Positions 36,200 to 49,840 are shown, numbered from the stretch's first letter. The stretch is DNA of 64,000 bases from Lagopus muta (GCF_023343835.1 NC_064438.1:21658077-21722076); one strand, 5' to 3'. The notes: generated by a model not told the origin, from the sequence alone. Made by a program: numbers and translations.

Positions 36200-36480
36200 G
36201 GGTCTTTATTTTATAGGCAGGGATAATGTCTAAATACACATTATTTTTTTTAACACCGCCACCCCCTCTTGTGCTTTGTAGAGTCCCAGGCTACAGTTGC
36301 AGAGCTGTGGTCAGGATAAAAGCCGACAGACCAGCCATAAATCAGCCAGAACCGAGTTCCTTAACCTTTCATATTAACCTCTTGCATTGACTTGAGTTAG
36401 GTGCTACGCTCTGCTGCTATAAATCATCCTGCAGTGAATTTATGAGCTTCAGCACAATAAAGGAGTTTTTCTTTATTCCC
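36200..36480. promoter_or_regulatory. Candidate conserved non-coding element
   Basis: Complex, non-repetitive AT-rich sequence with several homeodomain and HOX/CDX-like words (CCATAAATCA, TTCATATTAACC, GCTATAAATCATC, ACAATAAAG). It lies between lower-complexity flanks, about 14 kb upstream of ALX4. Texture and motif density suggest an enhancer, but only cross-species alignment could show constraint. Confidence 0.25.
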
Positions 36481-38208
36481 CCTCCTCTCACCCCTTTCTC
36501 TTAGTGCATTTTAGAAATTACGCAGGAAAGGCCTAATGACTGGGATCTGTGAATATTGCTAACTCTCCTTCCCTTCCACAGAGATCTGGCAAGAAAATGT
36601 GGGGGATGGAAGTCAGGGGAGAGGCTCTGAATTTCACTCGCTGGTGACACGATCAGGAAAACCTGTTCTGAAAGCTCTGAGGAACCATTAGCCAATCCTG
36701 TGGTGGAAAAGGGCTGCTCGGCTGTGCAGAACTTGGCTGCAGGCACTGTAGTCTGGCCAGGCAGGTTGGCATCACAGCCCCAATCCCCACAGCAGCACGT
36801 GGGCACTCTCAGAGTTGCCTCCATGCCATCTGACACAGCCAAGACAAAATGGCGACTCCGCTTAAACACAACTGCAGAGCTCCAAAAAGCCTCTCTCCCC
36901 CCTGCCCCCAGGGGAGGTGGTATCACTCAGCCATTTGTATTTATTAGTGCAGCTGGTGCTCCTGAAAATGGGGGCCAGGGAGCAGCCGGGCTGTCCCCTC
37001 AGCCAGCAGCACGGGGTGATGGCAGGGTGACAGCAGGGTAACTGTGGTGTTGAGATCCCCGGGCTCTGTTCCCCCGCCCAGCAGCAGTGCAGCTGTTCCC
37101 AGCTTAACCCCCCCAGCAAGGCAGCCTTGGGGAGCAGGACAAATCCTCTGCAGCACAAATTAAAAAGAGCAGGGTTTGGGGGTGAGGATCTGCATATTTT
37201 TGTGTGTGTGCATGCTTTTTTTTTTTTAATGACTTGCAAAAAGAACTTCAGAGGCTACAGCTGAAAGTCTTTTCATGCTTTCTTTCTCCCACCCTTGCCC
37301 CATCCTTCCTGCCCATGAACTTGCTGCTGTCTATCACAGATTTTGGGGCAGTGCTCATGGCATGCATCCTCTTACTCCTCAGACAGACTTGCAGCATGGC
37401 CACAGACAGTTGTGTCCCAGCCCTTTCCCCACATGGGACTCCATAAGCTTCAATGGGCTCCATTTGGGACAGGGAGTGTGGAGAAATGTACTCACTCCCC
37501 ACATACAGATGTGGGTTATGTTCTCCTCTAAGTGGTGAGGAGCACCTTGCACCTCCAAAGCTGGGGTGGCCTGAGGTGTCCTGCATTTCTTGCTATCCAC
37601 CTTGCTCCCTTTTCTTCTTGTTATTCCCAAACCGAATGTTCCTCCTCTCAGAGAAGATCCACGAGGACAGGACTGTAGCATTGGAGCAATATCCCAGAAC
37701 CGTCCCCAGCACCCGCAGCTTGGCAGGGTCACAGACTCTTGGGGGTTTCATCTTGGCGCAGAAGAGCAGCCAGTCCTGAGGACCCCAGACCTGCAGGGAC
37801 ATCCCTGTCCCCTCCCTGATGAGGCAGAAAATGGCTGTCTTCTTCTAGGGAGAGTGGGCTGCAGAGAAAAGGCTGGGCTGTGCCGGCCAGACAATGACAA
37901 AGGATATTTCCAGCTATGGGATTGTTTACCTCATAGGAAAGTTAATTGGCTCCTTTTGATCTTCCAGTGAAAGGCACAAAGGAAATTTTTTAGAGCAGGA
38001 GCAAACTCAAGGCTGCAAGTCACTCTTGCAACTCCAGATATTCATTAAAACAATCCTGCATGATTCTTAATTTAAAGAAAACAGTAATTTTTCCCCCTTT
38101 GCTTATTATTAAGAGCCCACTATGCCCCTAGGCCAAAGTACTCTCTCCACAAATAATCTTCCTGCCGGCTGCCAGCTTGGTGCAGTTTATAACTTATCTT
38201 TAGAATAC

Positions 38209-38236
38209 ATATATATATGTGTGTGTGTGTGTGTAT
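38209..38236 (+). repeat. (AT)n(GT)n dinucleotide microsatellite
   Basis: About five AT units run directly into about eight GT units. Ordinary compound microsatellite. Confidence 0.95.
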
Positions 38237-39269
38237 GCACCAAAAGCTGTGTTTACAGAGATATTGTTTCTGAAAATCACCAAACAGGCCATTCAAAATA
38301 TTAGAAATCTCGGTCTACAGAAAAATTGGGATAAGTTTAGAGAATGGCACTGTTTTTAAAACACGAGTTTTCTGAGTGTGATGAAATTATAACAGTATTT
38401 AATTCCAAGTTTGATGCTGTTAAGCTGAAGACGTGACAAGAAAATATTTCTTTTTTTTTTGAGGTTGATTCAATTAGCAGTTATATTGGAAAGCAAGTAG
38501 CACAATCTATTTATACACAGATACATCTCTGCATAATAATAGACAATAAAAATAAATTAAAGAGAATCACAGGGCACAAATAGCTGATTCTTTTCCTTAA
38601 GCCTCGTCCAGCAGTTTCTCGGGGGCAGCAGACGGCAGATCTGTGCTGTGGGTATTACTTTTTCTTTCAAACAAAAGGATTCCCTTCTCCTTAATGTGAA
38701 ATCTCTGTCAATTTTTATGGAGAGAGAAGAGGGCCAAAAACTACTCGGCAGCAGCCCTGCCACAGACCTGCATTTAAACCTAAGTTGTGGAGCAGCAAAA
38801 TGGATTTAGTGAAAGCAGGGCTTGTGAAAAACAACAGCACGGCACAGGAAAACAAATCAGATCTGACCTCGTGCTCGAAACACTGAAAAAAGAAGGATTT
38901 AAAACAGATAAAAAATCGAAGGGACAGACAGAGAGTCAGTGTGCCGAGCTCACGAGCCCCAGTTGTGAACCAGCACAGCTCCAAGGCAGGGAGTTAATGG
39001 GGAAGGTCCCGCAGCGGTCTTGTCCTCATTGTAAAACTGAGCTGTACCTGGTGCCCAGGGAGCTTTCTCTGCGAGTATATACATGGGGCAGAGCAGCACG
39101 CTTTTGTTTGTCCATATACACACTTGCACACAAACAGAAGCTGCTGTTAGAGGGCACTCGGAAAACAAAAAATAAATGAACGTGCAGCGAAGAGATCAGT
39201 CGGTGATTATCAGAGCAGAATAAAGCAGAGCCATTCTGCAGTGAGAATGAGCTCTGCATGTAATTACAA

Positions 39270-39720
39270 CATCATGGTCCAGACATTTAATTTTAATTTT
39301 AAAAGGCTACGTAACTATTGGCCAAAATGTGGCAAGTAAACACAGCACTAATATGTAACACATTAAACAGTGTTTTATAGTTTTCTTGTTATGTTTTTCA
39401 GTGGTAATGTCTGGATCAACAAATGGGACGTATCAGCCACTCAAAAATAAAAGACGATATTTCCCTCCCTTGTTTCAGCACGCATCTGTAAGAAAGACGG
39501 CGCTGCCAAAATCAAAGTGTTAAATCATTAAGACAGTAAGAACAGAACTAAGTTTGATGGCTTGTGTAGCAGCAACAGATTCGTTAGAAAACATCCCAGA
39601 AAATGTTACAATTCTTATAAAAAAACACTTATACCGTACTGGGCATTTCCAGTTGCCTTACATTATTACTGCCTTATTCCAACCATGCACATTTCTCTTT
39701 TTCAGTCAGTATGAAAATCT
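39270..39720. promoter_or_regulatory. Candidate conserved non-coding element
   Basis: AT-rich, complex sequence about 17 kb upstream of ALX4. It holds a TCF/LEF-like AATCAAAG at about 39511 and several TTTAAT/ATTAA words. A perfect 10-bp inverted repeat is formed by TCCAGACATT (39278-39287) and AATGTCTGGA (39406-39415). No transposon similarity is seen. The enhancer call is inference from texture and position. Confidence 0.25.
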
Positions 39721-40432
39721 CGCAAACGATTTTGTTATGTAAAATAAAGACAATGAGATATTTTTGACTGGCAAAATGGAAAGGTATTGTTCTTCTTCTT
39801 TTTTTTTTTTTTAGGCAAAGAAATCATAATAAGAATGCATAAATACTGTCTAATAAGAAACAAAGCCCACTTGACTGTTCTATTTAAAGTGAAAGGCAAA
39901 TAAAACCCATTGGAGCTCTCTGGCTTTATCCCTTTCAAAATACTATTCTAAACAGCATAATTTTTCACAATTTCCCCACCAGAGACAAGTCTGCAGAATT
40001 ATCGGAAAACAACATTTCTTAGGGGATGTAGGAAGAAGCAACCAAAGTAAAAATTTCTGCAGGTTGGTGACTGAAATGAGGTAATTGTAACAAAGGTGGG
40101 GAGCAGAAAAGGAATGAGAGAGTGCTGAAAAGTGCAATCAGGCAGCAGACACGAGTGCCTTGCTTCCAAACCCAGCTCGGTGCTAAAGCAAAGACGTTAC
40201 TCAGCAAAGAAAGAAAAGTTTGGACCCTACCTTTGTCAGCTGGAAAGTAATGGGGAAAGCGTTCCAAAAATGGGTATGACCTGCGCTGCCTATATGGTAC
40301 GCCTTACCTTAAAATCTATGCATTTCCAACCAAAACAGCTTGGAGCAATTCACATAAAACAGACCCAAATGTTGCCCATTCCATGTAAAAGATCAGGTTT
40401 CTGTCTCAGCTCAGCCTGTGATATCAGGCTGG

Positions 40433-40434
<2 letters not shown>

Positions 40435-40463
<29 letters not shown>
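40435..40463 (+). repeat. Poly(T) tract, 29 bases
   Basis: An uninterrupted run of 29 T followed by AAATATG. No flanking retroelement is recognisable. Confidence 0.97.
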
Positions 40464-40467
<4 letters not shown>

Positions 40468-40559
40468 ATGTATTCTTATGTTTCCAATCCTCCGGCACAC
40501 TTTTTTCATCTCGGTAAAGTTCTCTTTTTTCGGCAAGGGTGTGCGGGAAGGATTTCGAA

Positions 40560-41430
40560 CTTGTCAGGGCTCTCTCTTTTCAGTACAATTAAGCTTTCAC
40601 TTGATCATTTTGAAGGCCAGAATGATTTGCTGTGGTCACTGGCTCTTTATTATTAATATCGTTGCAGATACATAAAGTTTACTGCAAGCTGTAAATATGT
40701 CAGGTTTTGCCGTGGGGTTTACTAATAAAGAACTCTTAGAGGAGGATTATTGATGGGGAAGATAATCTTTTCAATAAGGGTTCCTGCCTTTTTGTTCCCA
40801 GGCAAACATGGGGGCACTCCGCGCCAGGGAAGCGCCGACACTCCGCTCTCTTTGCTGCAGGCAGTGGTGTGGGGAACATCGGGCACAGAATTCTGCCCCT
40901 GCCTTTCTGCCGACCGAATGCAGCACTGCCTTTCAGCACGATTTTAAATGCCCTATTAGTTTTATTAATACCTTCAGTGCTATAGTTTTTTTTTTTTGTT
41001 GTTGTTGTTTTTTTTTAACTGTTTGCAACCATAAGGAATTGACTGATCGTCAAGTGACACTTCCAAGTTATTTCTGTAGGTGTCACCTTGGGTTAGAACA
41101 GCAGTACTCAATGGAGTGAATACTTTCATTTCTTTCAAATTCTAGCCACGCAATTTGGCTAATTAGTTCTTTTTTAAAACAACAGAAAAGAGGCAAATGT
41201 ATTTGAAACTTCTCTTCTGCCAGCATTTTTCTTTCTTCTTCTGAAAAATCCTGTTATTGAAAATGCATATATTTAGTTGAGTCACAATAAACGTCTGATC
41301 AGTCATTCTTAATTCACTCAGTATTCACTGTAATAACAATAAACTGTTTGGTGCTCATCTGGTGTTAATGTGGCTGTCGTACAGTTGCCCAGAAAAATTC
41401 GATGTGCATTCACTATTAATTAAATGCATC
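40560..41430. other. AT-rich non-coding DNA with homeodomain-like words
   Basis: Contains TTTATTATTAATATCG (about 40647-40662), GGCTAATTAGTTC (about 41157-41169) and CACTATTAATTAAATGC (about 41411-41427). A T/G-rich patch lies at 40985-41020. There is no coding frame or recognised transposon. It is a further candidate region for ALX4 regulatory elements. Confidence 0.3.
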
Positions 41431-43000
41431 ACTACTAAAGGAGTGGAAAGGAGAAGAGAGGAGAGGATGCATGGAGCCCACAGTATTAGGAAGGAGAGGA
41501 AATTATTAGTGAAGTAAGGCTTCAACAGTTGCATCAAATCCAAAGCAAAAATTTTTCTGAAATCCAAATAAAACACAGGCAACACAAGCACCTCTATATT
41601 CTGAAAGCACATGTTTGAAGAAATTAGTTATAAACGTACAAAATTATGTCTTCTTTAGGAAAGCAAAAGTACTTGGCTCCCTGATGGATATACATAGGAC
41701 CTGTGCTGGTGGGGGAACAGGGAAAAACCCTGAGGATCTGCAGCAGGACAGAAAGAAATTGAGCAGCTCAGAGGACCTTGGGGCACCTGCATCCATGGCT
41801 CTTGTGCTCTCTCTGTCCTGGCAGCCTGGGCCTTCTCCATCATGGGCGTGGGGTTGTTGGTATGCTGACAGGGAGAGACTGCAGAGGCAGGAGATGCCCT
41901 GGGAACAGCACAGCTGAGCGTGCCTGATGGAGAGTGGATAGGGGAATGGGAATGCAGAGCAGGAGGGAACTCTGCAGGCAAAAAAACCCCAAACCTCAGC
42001 TGTCATCAGGATAAAATAACGAGCGGCTGAGACCTAGCCTGGGCAAAGCCACCATGTTCAGGAAAGCCTGTAACCTCATGCCTGCTTTTAAGCTATGTGG
42101 GTATCAAATCAGCACTGTCCTGAGGAGCAGCAGGTTTAAGCACACACTTCAGAGTTCCCTGGCTTTGTGGCCTGGGACATAGAGGCCAGCCGGAGTGGCT
42201 ACAAGCTGCGGGCAGGAGGTTTCTGGACAAGGTTGCAGCCTCAGCGGAACAGAGCTGTGCCTGCTTAGAACCAGCTCATAGTTTTGATGTATAATTACAA
42301 GCAATTCCCATCGAGGTCCAGGAAAGCTGAACAGGGGCCTTGTTTACTTTACCCTTCTTATTTTTTCCCCTGAAGGCAAGCAGCCAGGGTTGGGTTTCAG
42401 CCTGGTGGCTGCTTCGGCCAATGACGCAAAGGAACAAGGAGTCGTTTGCTCCATTCTGCTGAGCCTGTGATAGTCTCTGGGTACTACAACTTACTCGTAA
42501 TGTTAATGAAGTCCCCTAACATAAACACTGCTTTTCTAACACACTCCTTGGGGACATGGAAAAATCCCTTGGCTTCAGTTCAGGAAAAGGCAGGGTCGAA
42601 CAGAAACACACAGTGGGTATAAACCATCAGAGAGAAAAAGAACCTGCTTATTGCCAGCTGGGCTAGGTGGTTATTTAAACACAATCTTTGTCTTGCCCTC
42701 TCTCCTTGTTGCTGCCCAGCACCAAGCCTTGCAGATGGCAACGCATTAAACTGATGCAGGAGCTTGAGTTCTTTGCATTGCCCTGCTGCTGCCCTGGCCT
42801 CGATTGCCAGAGCCATGCAGCACGGCGATGCCTACTGCTCTGACAGACAGAAACTGCCTGCTCTTGTCTGAGGCTGAAGGGCACGCGCTGTTCTTAGGAG
42901 GGTGAACCTGAACTGTTTCTTCAAATGAATTACACAGAAAATGGAGTTCTGAAAGGACAAAGATAATGAATAAGTTGCTTTAGCTGAAAGATCTGGATTA

Positions 43001-43029
43001 AAATAAATAAATAAATAAATAAATAAAAA
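43001..43029 (+). repeat. (AAAT)n tetranucleotide microsatellite
   Basis: About seven tandem AAAT units. Simple repeat in intergenic DNA. Confidence 0.95.
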
Positions 43030-45592
43030 TTAACCTTTCTTATACCTTTTTCTTTTTTTTGCACTGATGTGATTCAATTTAGAAGTGTAGAACTGTAATG
43101 TAGTTGAACAAAACGACAAGTTGAAGAATGAAAGAGGGAGAAAAATAAAAAGCTCCCAATCACTTTGATTTTAAGAAAGCTTTTGGAGCTGGAACAAAAC
43201 AAGAAATGGGCACATTTTTTGTTGTTCTCTTAAAAGACAAAAGAGCTTAATACCAACTTAATGATCAATTTCAGCCTAGCCCAAATTTCAGTTTGGCATC
43301 TGAACTAAAAATCACATCTCTTGTTCAGCTCTAGTGCTGAGCTAAGTGATCTACTCAGACCTAGTCATACCCTGGATTCATCCCTCCAAACAAGACTCTC
43401 CCTGAGGTTTTTGTGCACCAGGCTTATTTCTCATACTGATGAATATTAGTCATTCCCTGGCTCAACTATTGGCATCTGCCAAAGCAGAAAATAGCTCTTC
43501 TTCTGCACATCAGCTGAATGCTGTGGTCCATTGGTGGATATGGGACATGGTGATGCAACTGGAGCACCCTGGCATAATTAAAAGCACCCACAACTCCCAG
43601 TAGAACAGAATGGCATTATTATCCAGTCTCGTACAAATCTCTGAATCCTATATAGAGACCTAGGATAAGCAGATATGTTAGAGCCCCTAAGGATGGTCTT
43701 TCACTGCCTTGCTGATTACTCTGGCTGTAGGAACAGCTCAGGGTGAGGTAAGGTTTGTTGCCTGATGATGAAGAGCAGAATATGACAGAGGCTATCACCA
43801 TTCTGGGTCCTCAGGTCTGAAAAACATGAAGTCCTTGTTTAGCTGCACCCCATCTCACCTGCTGATGGTGACACTGCTGAACCAGGAGCCTGGACAGAGG
43901 TAGGTAGGTGTCCTGAAATACGTGCCCCATGGAGACAAGGGAACAACTCTCCAGACTCTCTTCCAGAGTCACCTGCTTCTCTTCATTGATCACACATGGA
44001 GTGTAGAACAGCTTGTCACACTTTGCTCCAGCAGAGCCACCCAGAGCAGGGTGTGCAGAACCACCTCTGGGGGTTTTTGAAGGTCAGGGAGGGAGACTTG
44101 TTACTCCTCTGGTAACACATACTACTGCTCTGTCATCTGCATAGTAAGGAAGTACTTCTGGAGTTCAGAAGGATGTGGAAGATTATGCTGGGTGAGATGA
44201 GTTTCTGTTGGTGACCACTGACGTAGGAGGACATAAAGATATACCTGGGCTCATAAGAGAAAGGTAAAGTTTTAAATAGGAAAGTACAGCTCAACAAAGG
44301 CTCAATTCATCTGCACAGATGGTACTGTGGTATGTATCCAGTGAGTTCAGGCATCATCTCCAACCTGAAAGAAACTGCCTCTTTTGAGGGCATCTCCAAT
44401 GCAGCAGTGATAGAGCTCTGCTTTCTTCGTGTCTGTGACAACTTTCATGCCTCTTGGGAGGACAAGTTGTGAAATTTATCCTTTCACCAGAATCTGCGTG
44501 AAATTGGTGCATTTTCCCCTTGAGAAAGCCCCTGAAACTGATAGCCATCAACCAAAGTGGCCATGAAATTCTTGAGTTTGCTGAAGCACATCAGTCTTTG
44601 ACTTCAGAGCCAGTGATCTGACAGCACACACAGTCATTTCTGTGTGGTTTGCAGCCTGCCACCAAAGAAAACAGACATGTTCTGGTCAGCTTGAGTTGTG
44701 TGCTTCTAGTAGATTTGGCAAGAGAAATACAGATAACTTACTTTAGAAATAACAGGATCAGGCAGATAGCTATTGAAGAAAATCAGTGGAGATAGATACA
44801 GCATATTACTACAAAGCTCAATAGATCTACACAGTCACCTTCCATTTGATTCCCTCTACAGAAGAAAGAGCTAGAAGACAATACAAAAACTAAGAATATG
44901 GTAATCCAGAAGGAGGAGATAGAGATTAGAGAAAAGACCAAATAACAATTCTTATGGTTTTCCCTCTTCTTCCAATAGGAGGAAATGCTCACATGCTGTA
45001 CCCTACACCTTATGTTCCCCATTAACAATGGGCACCACATCACACTTGCTGGTACAATCATTATCTGTGTAAGAGATATCAGTTGTGAGCAGTTGGCAAG
45101 AGCATGGATCAAGACAGAGCATCTCTGCAAGGAAAGACTGCATAATAGAGGTAGGTTCTCTTAGGTTTCAAAAGCATCTCCTACACATGGTGCAGATCCA
45201 GAGCTATGCTGTCATCTGTAGCAGTGATGGGCCTGATCTGCTGTTCTTTAGCAACTGAAAACTCAGAAACCAAACTGTTCCGAGAAATCTAGGCAGAAGG
45301 AGAGTGTCCAAGAGGAGGAGCACTAGGCATGAGAGCACAGGCACAGAGTGACAAGAAGAGCAGTGTCAGCAAGGGCAGGAGAAAGAGCAGATGGGCACTG
45401 GGGAACATGGCCCAGGAGGATTGCAGAGTTGAGAGTGGGAAGAGCTGGAAAACAGCTGATAAATACATTTAAAAAGGTGAATGGGAACAGGAGAAAAGGT
45501 CAGAGGATGAAAGGCAGACCAGAAAGGGAGAAAGATTTAATTCAAATTCAGATACGTTTTTGATTTCTATGCCTCTCATTCTTATGAACATT

Positions 45593-45640
<48 letters not shown>

Positions 45641-48600
45641 AAAAGAAAAGTCTGTAGATATTCTTCCTGCACTCTTGCAAAGATTTGATCTTGAATTCCT
45701 ACTGTGGTGAAAGCCCTCAAGCTGAAACTTGGTGCTTCTTGGAGGCAATGGCCCACCTGATGCTGTTTTGTCTCTGTGCTCTGAGGTGCTGTTGCTTGTT
45801 TGCCTGCGTCCTGACTGTAGGAACCCTTGTGCTAGATCTAATGAATCAGCTGTATGAACAAACTGGGTGGTGCCATGTGCCTACTTTTTCATAAGGAACT
45901 GGGAAAAAAATAATTTATAGACCATTTTTGGGTTAAAATTTAAGAGATTTCTTCTTTTCCTTGAAACAGTGGGTGACTTGAATTTGGCCTGCCTTGAAGC
46001 ATGCTGGCATTAAGATACACTAATTAGCAATGAGAGACATCTGGATATTCTTATTGTAAGTATTCAGTCTTCTCTATGTAGATAACACTAGGCATTAGAA
46101 TGGAAGGCAAGATCCCACTAAAGCATCCATCAAATCATACTTACATGCAGTTATCACTTTATAGAAAGTTATAATAGGAATCATAATAATTTTAAGTAAG
46201 AGCTGATTAACATATTTACAGTATTCTTGAATTTCAAGCTTTGTGCATTTCCAAGTAGAGGGCATTGCTTAACGTTGTTCTTTCACAGATTCTCTCCCTG
46301 TGAGCTGGAGAAGCCAACTCTTTACCCTTTGGTGGAAGAACACAGGTGTACTTCTAAAAAGTCTTGATTGACTAAAGAAAGCCACAGTCAGATTGTGGCA
46401 GAAGGGATTGCAAGCCAAACACACTGGAATGCTTTGTTCTCAAAACACTGCATTGGTTTCTGTGGCCCTATTTTCTGCTGTTCAGTGGTGGCTACAATGC
46501 ATTCCTCAACGTGGGCAAGAAAACAGCACTTGAAAATCAATAACCTTGGATATTCCTCACCACTCTGACCTCAGACATCTCTTACCTAAGCAAGAACTTG
46601 TATCAGTTGGAGGCTGTGCATCCACATTGGTCACCAGTCCAGCCCTAGATGGTCCAGCCCCCAACAGTGGCTAGACTAGCAGCTGCTAGTCTAACATAGC
46701 TACTTCCTACACATACCTAGGATAAAAAATGTTACACCACAATGTCAAGATATGCAGTGAATGCATCAGAACGTACATAGACAAGTAGCCTTGAGCAGCA
46801 GAACATAAGCCAGCTGTGTATGAGTAAGGTAATGCTGAACCTCCCAAATTGGCAAAGAAAGGCGCTCTGCATCAGCAACCAAAAAATATTCCCCTGACAT
46901 GAGATGACCTTCCTATCTGTAGGTTTTTGGAGAAGATGCCAGGGAAAAAGGCAGAAGCTGCTTTTATTTGAGACAGCCTTTTTTTTTTTTTAATTTTTTT
47001 TTCCAGCACTTGGGCCTCACTCCCATTGACATCTTTGCAGACCTCAGCCCAACATCTTTGGGCAAACCTTTACCATCTGCTGAATTTTCAGCTGTTTTAG
47101 TTTCCTTGTGATGTGGGTGATCATTTTTCAGATAAGACTGATAGTGTAGGATGGGTATGTTATTACTGTGTCACCTTACCTCTGATCATTAAAAAGCTTT
47201 TACAACTCCCTCACAAGATTTTAGGTCATGGGTGAAAACAGGAGGCTTATACGTCCTGGCTTGTAGAACATAATTTGTTTACAGGGTAAGAGGAAAGGCA
47301 GGTGCACAATGGGGAGGCAGCAGCCAGCTGAAGGGGAACGTGTGGAAGCTATGCAACTCTGTTAAGAGGCTGTGCACAGAAATACTTTGTCTCACAAGAT
47401 CTTTAATATATATATATATTTTTTTGAGGTGCTTTGTTACCATTTCTTCTGAAGTGATACTGCTCTCTTTCTCTCTTTGTGGGGACAGTAGTATGATTTC
47501 GAGTGCTGACTGACTTCACTAAGAAGTTGGGGTATTGTCTCTATGTTTTCTGCTGCAATATTCAGCCTTCAATACCAAACCAAACCTGCCACCTGATCTT
47601 TTCATGCTTTCTTATTTTCTTTATAATTTAAAACTTAACCAGCCTCTCAATCCTGTTCTTTAAATCTTGGATCTGGATGAATCATTTGCCTCTTTACTTG
47701 GGCCATGCCATAAATGTTCTGTTTCATAGTAGGCAATTGGCCATAAAAGATGAACTGTTAGAAGACAGACAGCCGTAGGCTGTATTTCAGTCAGTCTTCA
47801 AGCTACTTAGAGCTGTTTAACTCACCGTAGCATGAACTATGAATTGATGTGTTTGTTCTGCCACTTAACCACCAGCTCCCCCCAGCATCTCTCAGCCCCT
47901 CCTAACCCAATAGCTCAGAAAAAAAAAAAATCAGACAACGGTCAATGCTCCTATGTTAAAAATTAAAAAAAAATCTTGACACTGGGTTTTATTTTTTCCT
48001 CATCTCCTGTCTCCTGCACTCTTCTGGTCTCCGTCTACAGAACCTAAAAGCTGTAATATAATTCCCCACAAATGTGGGGAACACTGAGACACACAGTCTC
48101 AGCATATCTGTTCTCCCCCTTCTTCCAAGTGTCCCAAACTTTCTGAAACTGAGATAAGAGGCTGTGAAGGACAGTGGTTAATCCCAGAGAGAACAGTTTA
48201 TGTAACAACACTGCCCACTTCGTATCTAAGCAATTTGCGCTTTTCATAACTTCATTCTTGTCAGTTTGAGGATTTGTAAAGAAACTTCAAAAGCAGATGC
48301 CTTCTCCCTAACCCACCCTTGTGGTTACTGTGATATTCCTTTCTTCCTCCTTTCTTTCCTTCTCTTCTTCCTTCCCTTCCATCCTCAGGCATCTATCTGC
48401 AGAAGGACATAGGACCACGATCCCACAGATGCCTCCTTCCCTCCTCCTCTGCCTTCATGGTGCTGAACCTTTGTTTTTCCTTTGCAGAGGAGGAGTAGGA
48501 AAGGAGCTTACGGCATAGTTTAAGTATGTTGATTTTTTTTTTTTTCTGTTAACTAATACAACATGTTCAAAACTTTGATTTTGTATAAGCAGAGGAAAAG

Positions 48601-49840
48601 AGAGGGTAGGAAAAAACAATTGTGGAAGATAAAGGAGTCACTTGAAAGAGATCCAGACGTGCCGTGCCATTGCTGTAACCAAGCAAAGGAGAATCTTTCC
48701 GGGTCTGGAGAAAGTTAGCAAAGTGTAGCATTGCGTTGTGGGAGGCAGACACAGAACTACATATGTTAATATCTGCTCCTAACAAAGTGTTGACCCGAGA
48801 GGCAAAGCTGGATCGAAATCATCACTAAGACATGGTGAGACATCACTTCTATTTAAGAGGGACTTTGATGAAAGAAATCACATTTGAACTTCAGCTGCAA
48901 ACCCAGAAGTGCTGTTAAACATATCCAGGGTTATGTTTCAGTGAGCATCCGCAAATTCAACAGAAGTTCATCAAAAAGCTCCCAGAGGTTCACAAGGCTT
49001 TCTGTTGGAGCTAGCTGCGTGAAACCTGGAGAAGCAGAAAATTTTACACAGTTTAATCTTGGAGCACTGTGGTTCAGCCAAACCCCTTCACTGAATGAAA
49101 TGGCGAAGGCTGGAAGTTGCACAGCCTGGTTACACACTCACAGCAAAGATGCCATCTCTGCCCTGAGGAGCTTATGGCTCTCGGCTGACATTCAGGGCCC
49201 CTCAGCCTCCTGCATTTTAGAGTACTTACTCATGGTTAACTATGAATGACAACATTAATTTACCACCCAAGGGTTGTGAAGACAGATCTGATAGTGCTTG
49301 CAGGGGGTGGCCTTGTGTAGCATAACATCAAATAAGGGAAACAAGCTAATCACATCAACACCTACCACAGCCTCTATTTACCAGCATTCTAGAGAACAGG
49401 GGGGAGAATCATTAGGGACCATTAATACTAGCAGGCCTGTGAGGTAGTATTGATCAGCCTGTCAGTTTTTGGTAGTGTTTATGGAAAGTTAAAGAGAATT
49501 TAAGAAGCTGCAAAGGAAAAAAACACAATGATAAGAGGGAACTTTGCACATCCCTAGGCTGGTGGGACTAATGCTTTATAAGGGTGTTATAGGGACACTA
49601 CGGTGTCAGACCCCACAGCTGTATCTTGGAAAGGCAGGAACTTTCTGTTAAACTGTGAGCAGTTCTCACACCAGATTCCAGCTCTTACACTGCATAAAGT
49701 GAAGATGCTAGCTTAGATGAAAGTACCAGGAAAAGAGAAGATGGAAGTGAGATGCAGAGGAGCTGGCATCCACACTGGTGTCTGAGAAGTGCTTGAGAAC
49801 ACCCCAATGTAGGCGTTGATGAGAAGAGTCCCCAGCTTAG
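43030..49840. other. Intergenic DNA, no gene recognised
   Basis: Average to AT-rich non-coding DNA. A minus-strand stretch at 43811-44551 keeps two open segments in one frame but has several stops between them and no family similarity. Simple sequence occurs at 45595-45627 (T12 then A21), 46980-47001 (T-rich) and 47404-47427 (TA/T). No CR1 similarity was recognised. Confidence 0.65.
45595..45627 (+). repeat. T12-A21 homopolymer junction (perfect palindrome core)
   Basis: Twelve T run directly into twenty-one A, giving a 24-base perfect AT palindrome that could extrude as a hairpin. It is followed by an A/G purine tract to about 45650. Confidence 0.95.

Noticed and set aside
40132..40656. 174-codon plus-strand open frame
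   Set aside because: It crosses the 29-base poly(T) tract, giving a poly-Phe run. The flanks show no protein similarity, and the region looks regulatory.
43811..44551. Minus-strand frame with few stops that includes a YYADDR string, considered as a reverse-transcriptase relic
   Set aside because: The Y-x-D-D resemblance is isolated. Neighbouring residues do not follow any RT block order and several stops intervene.
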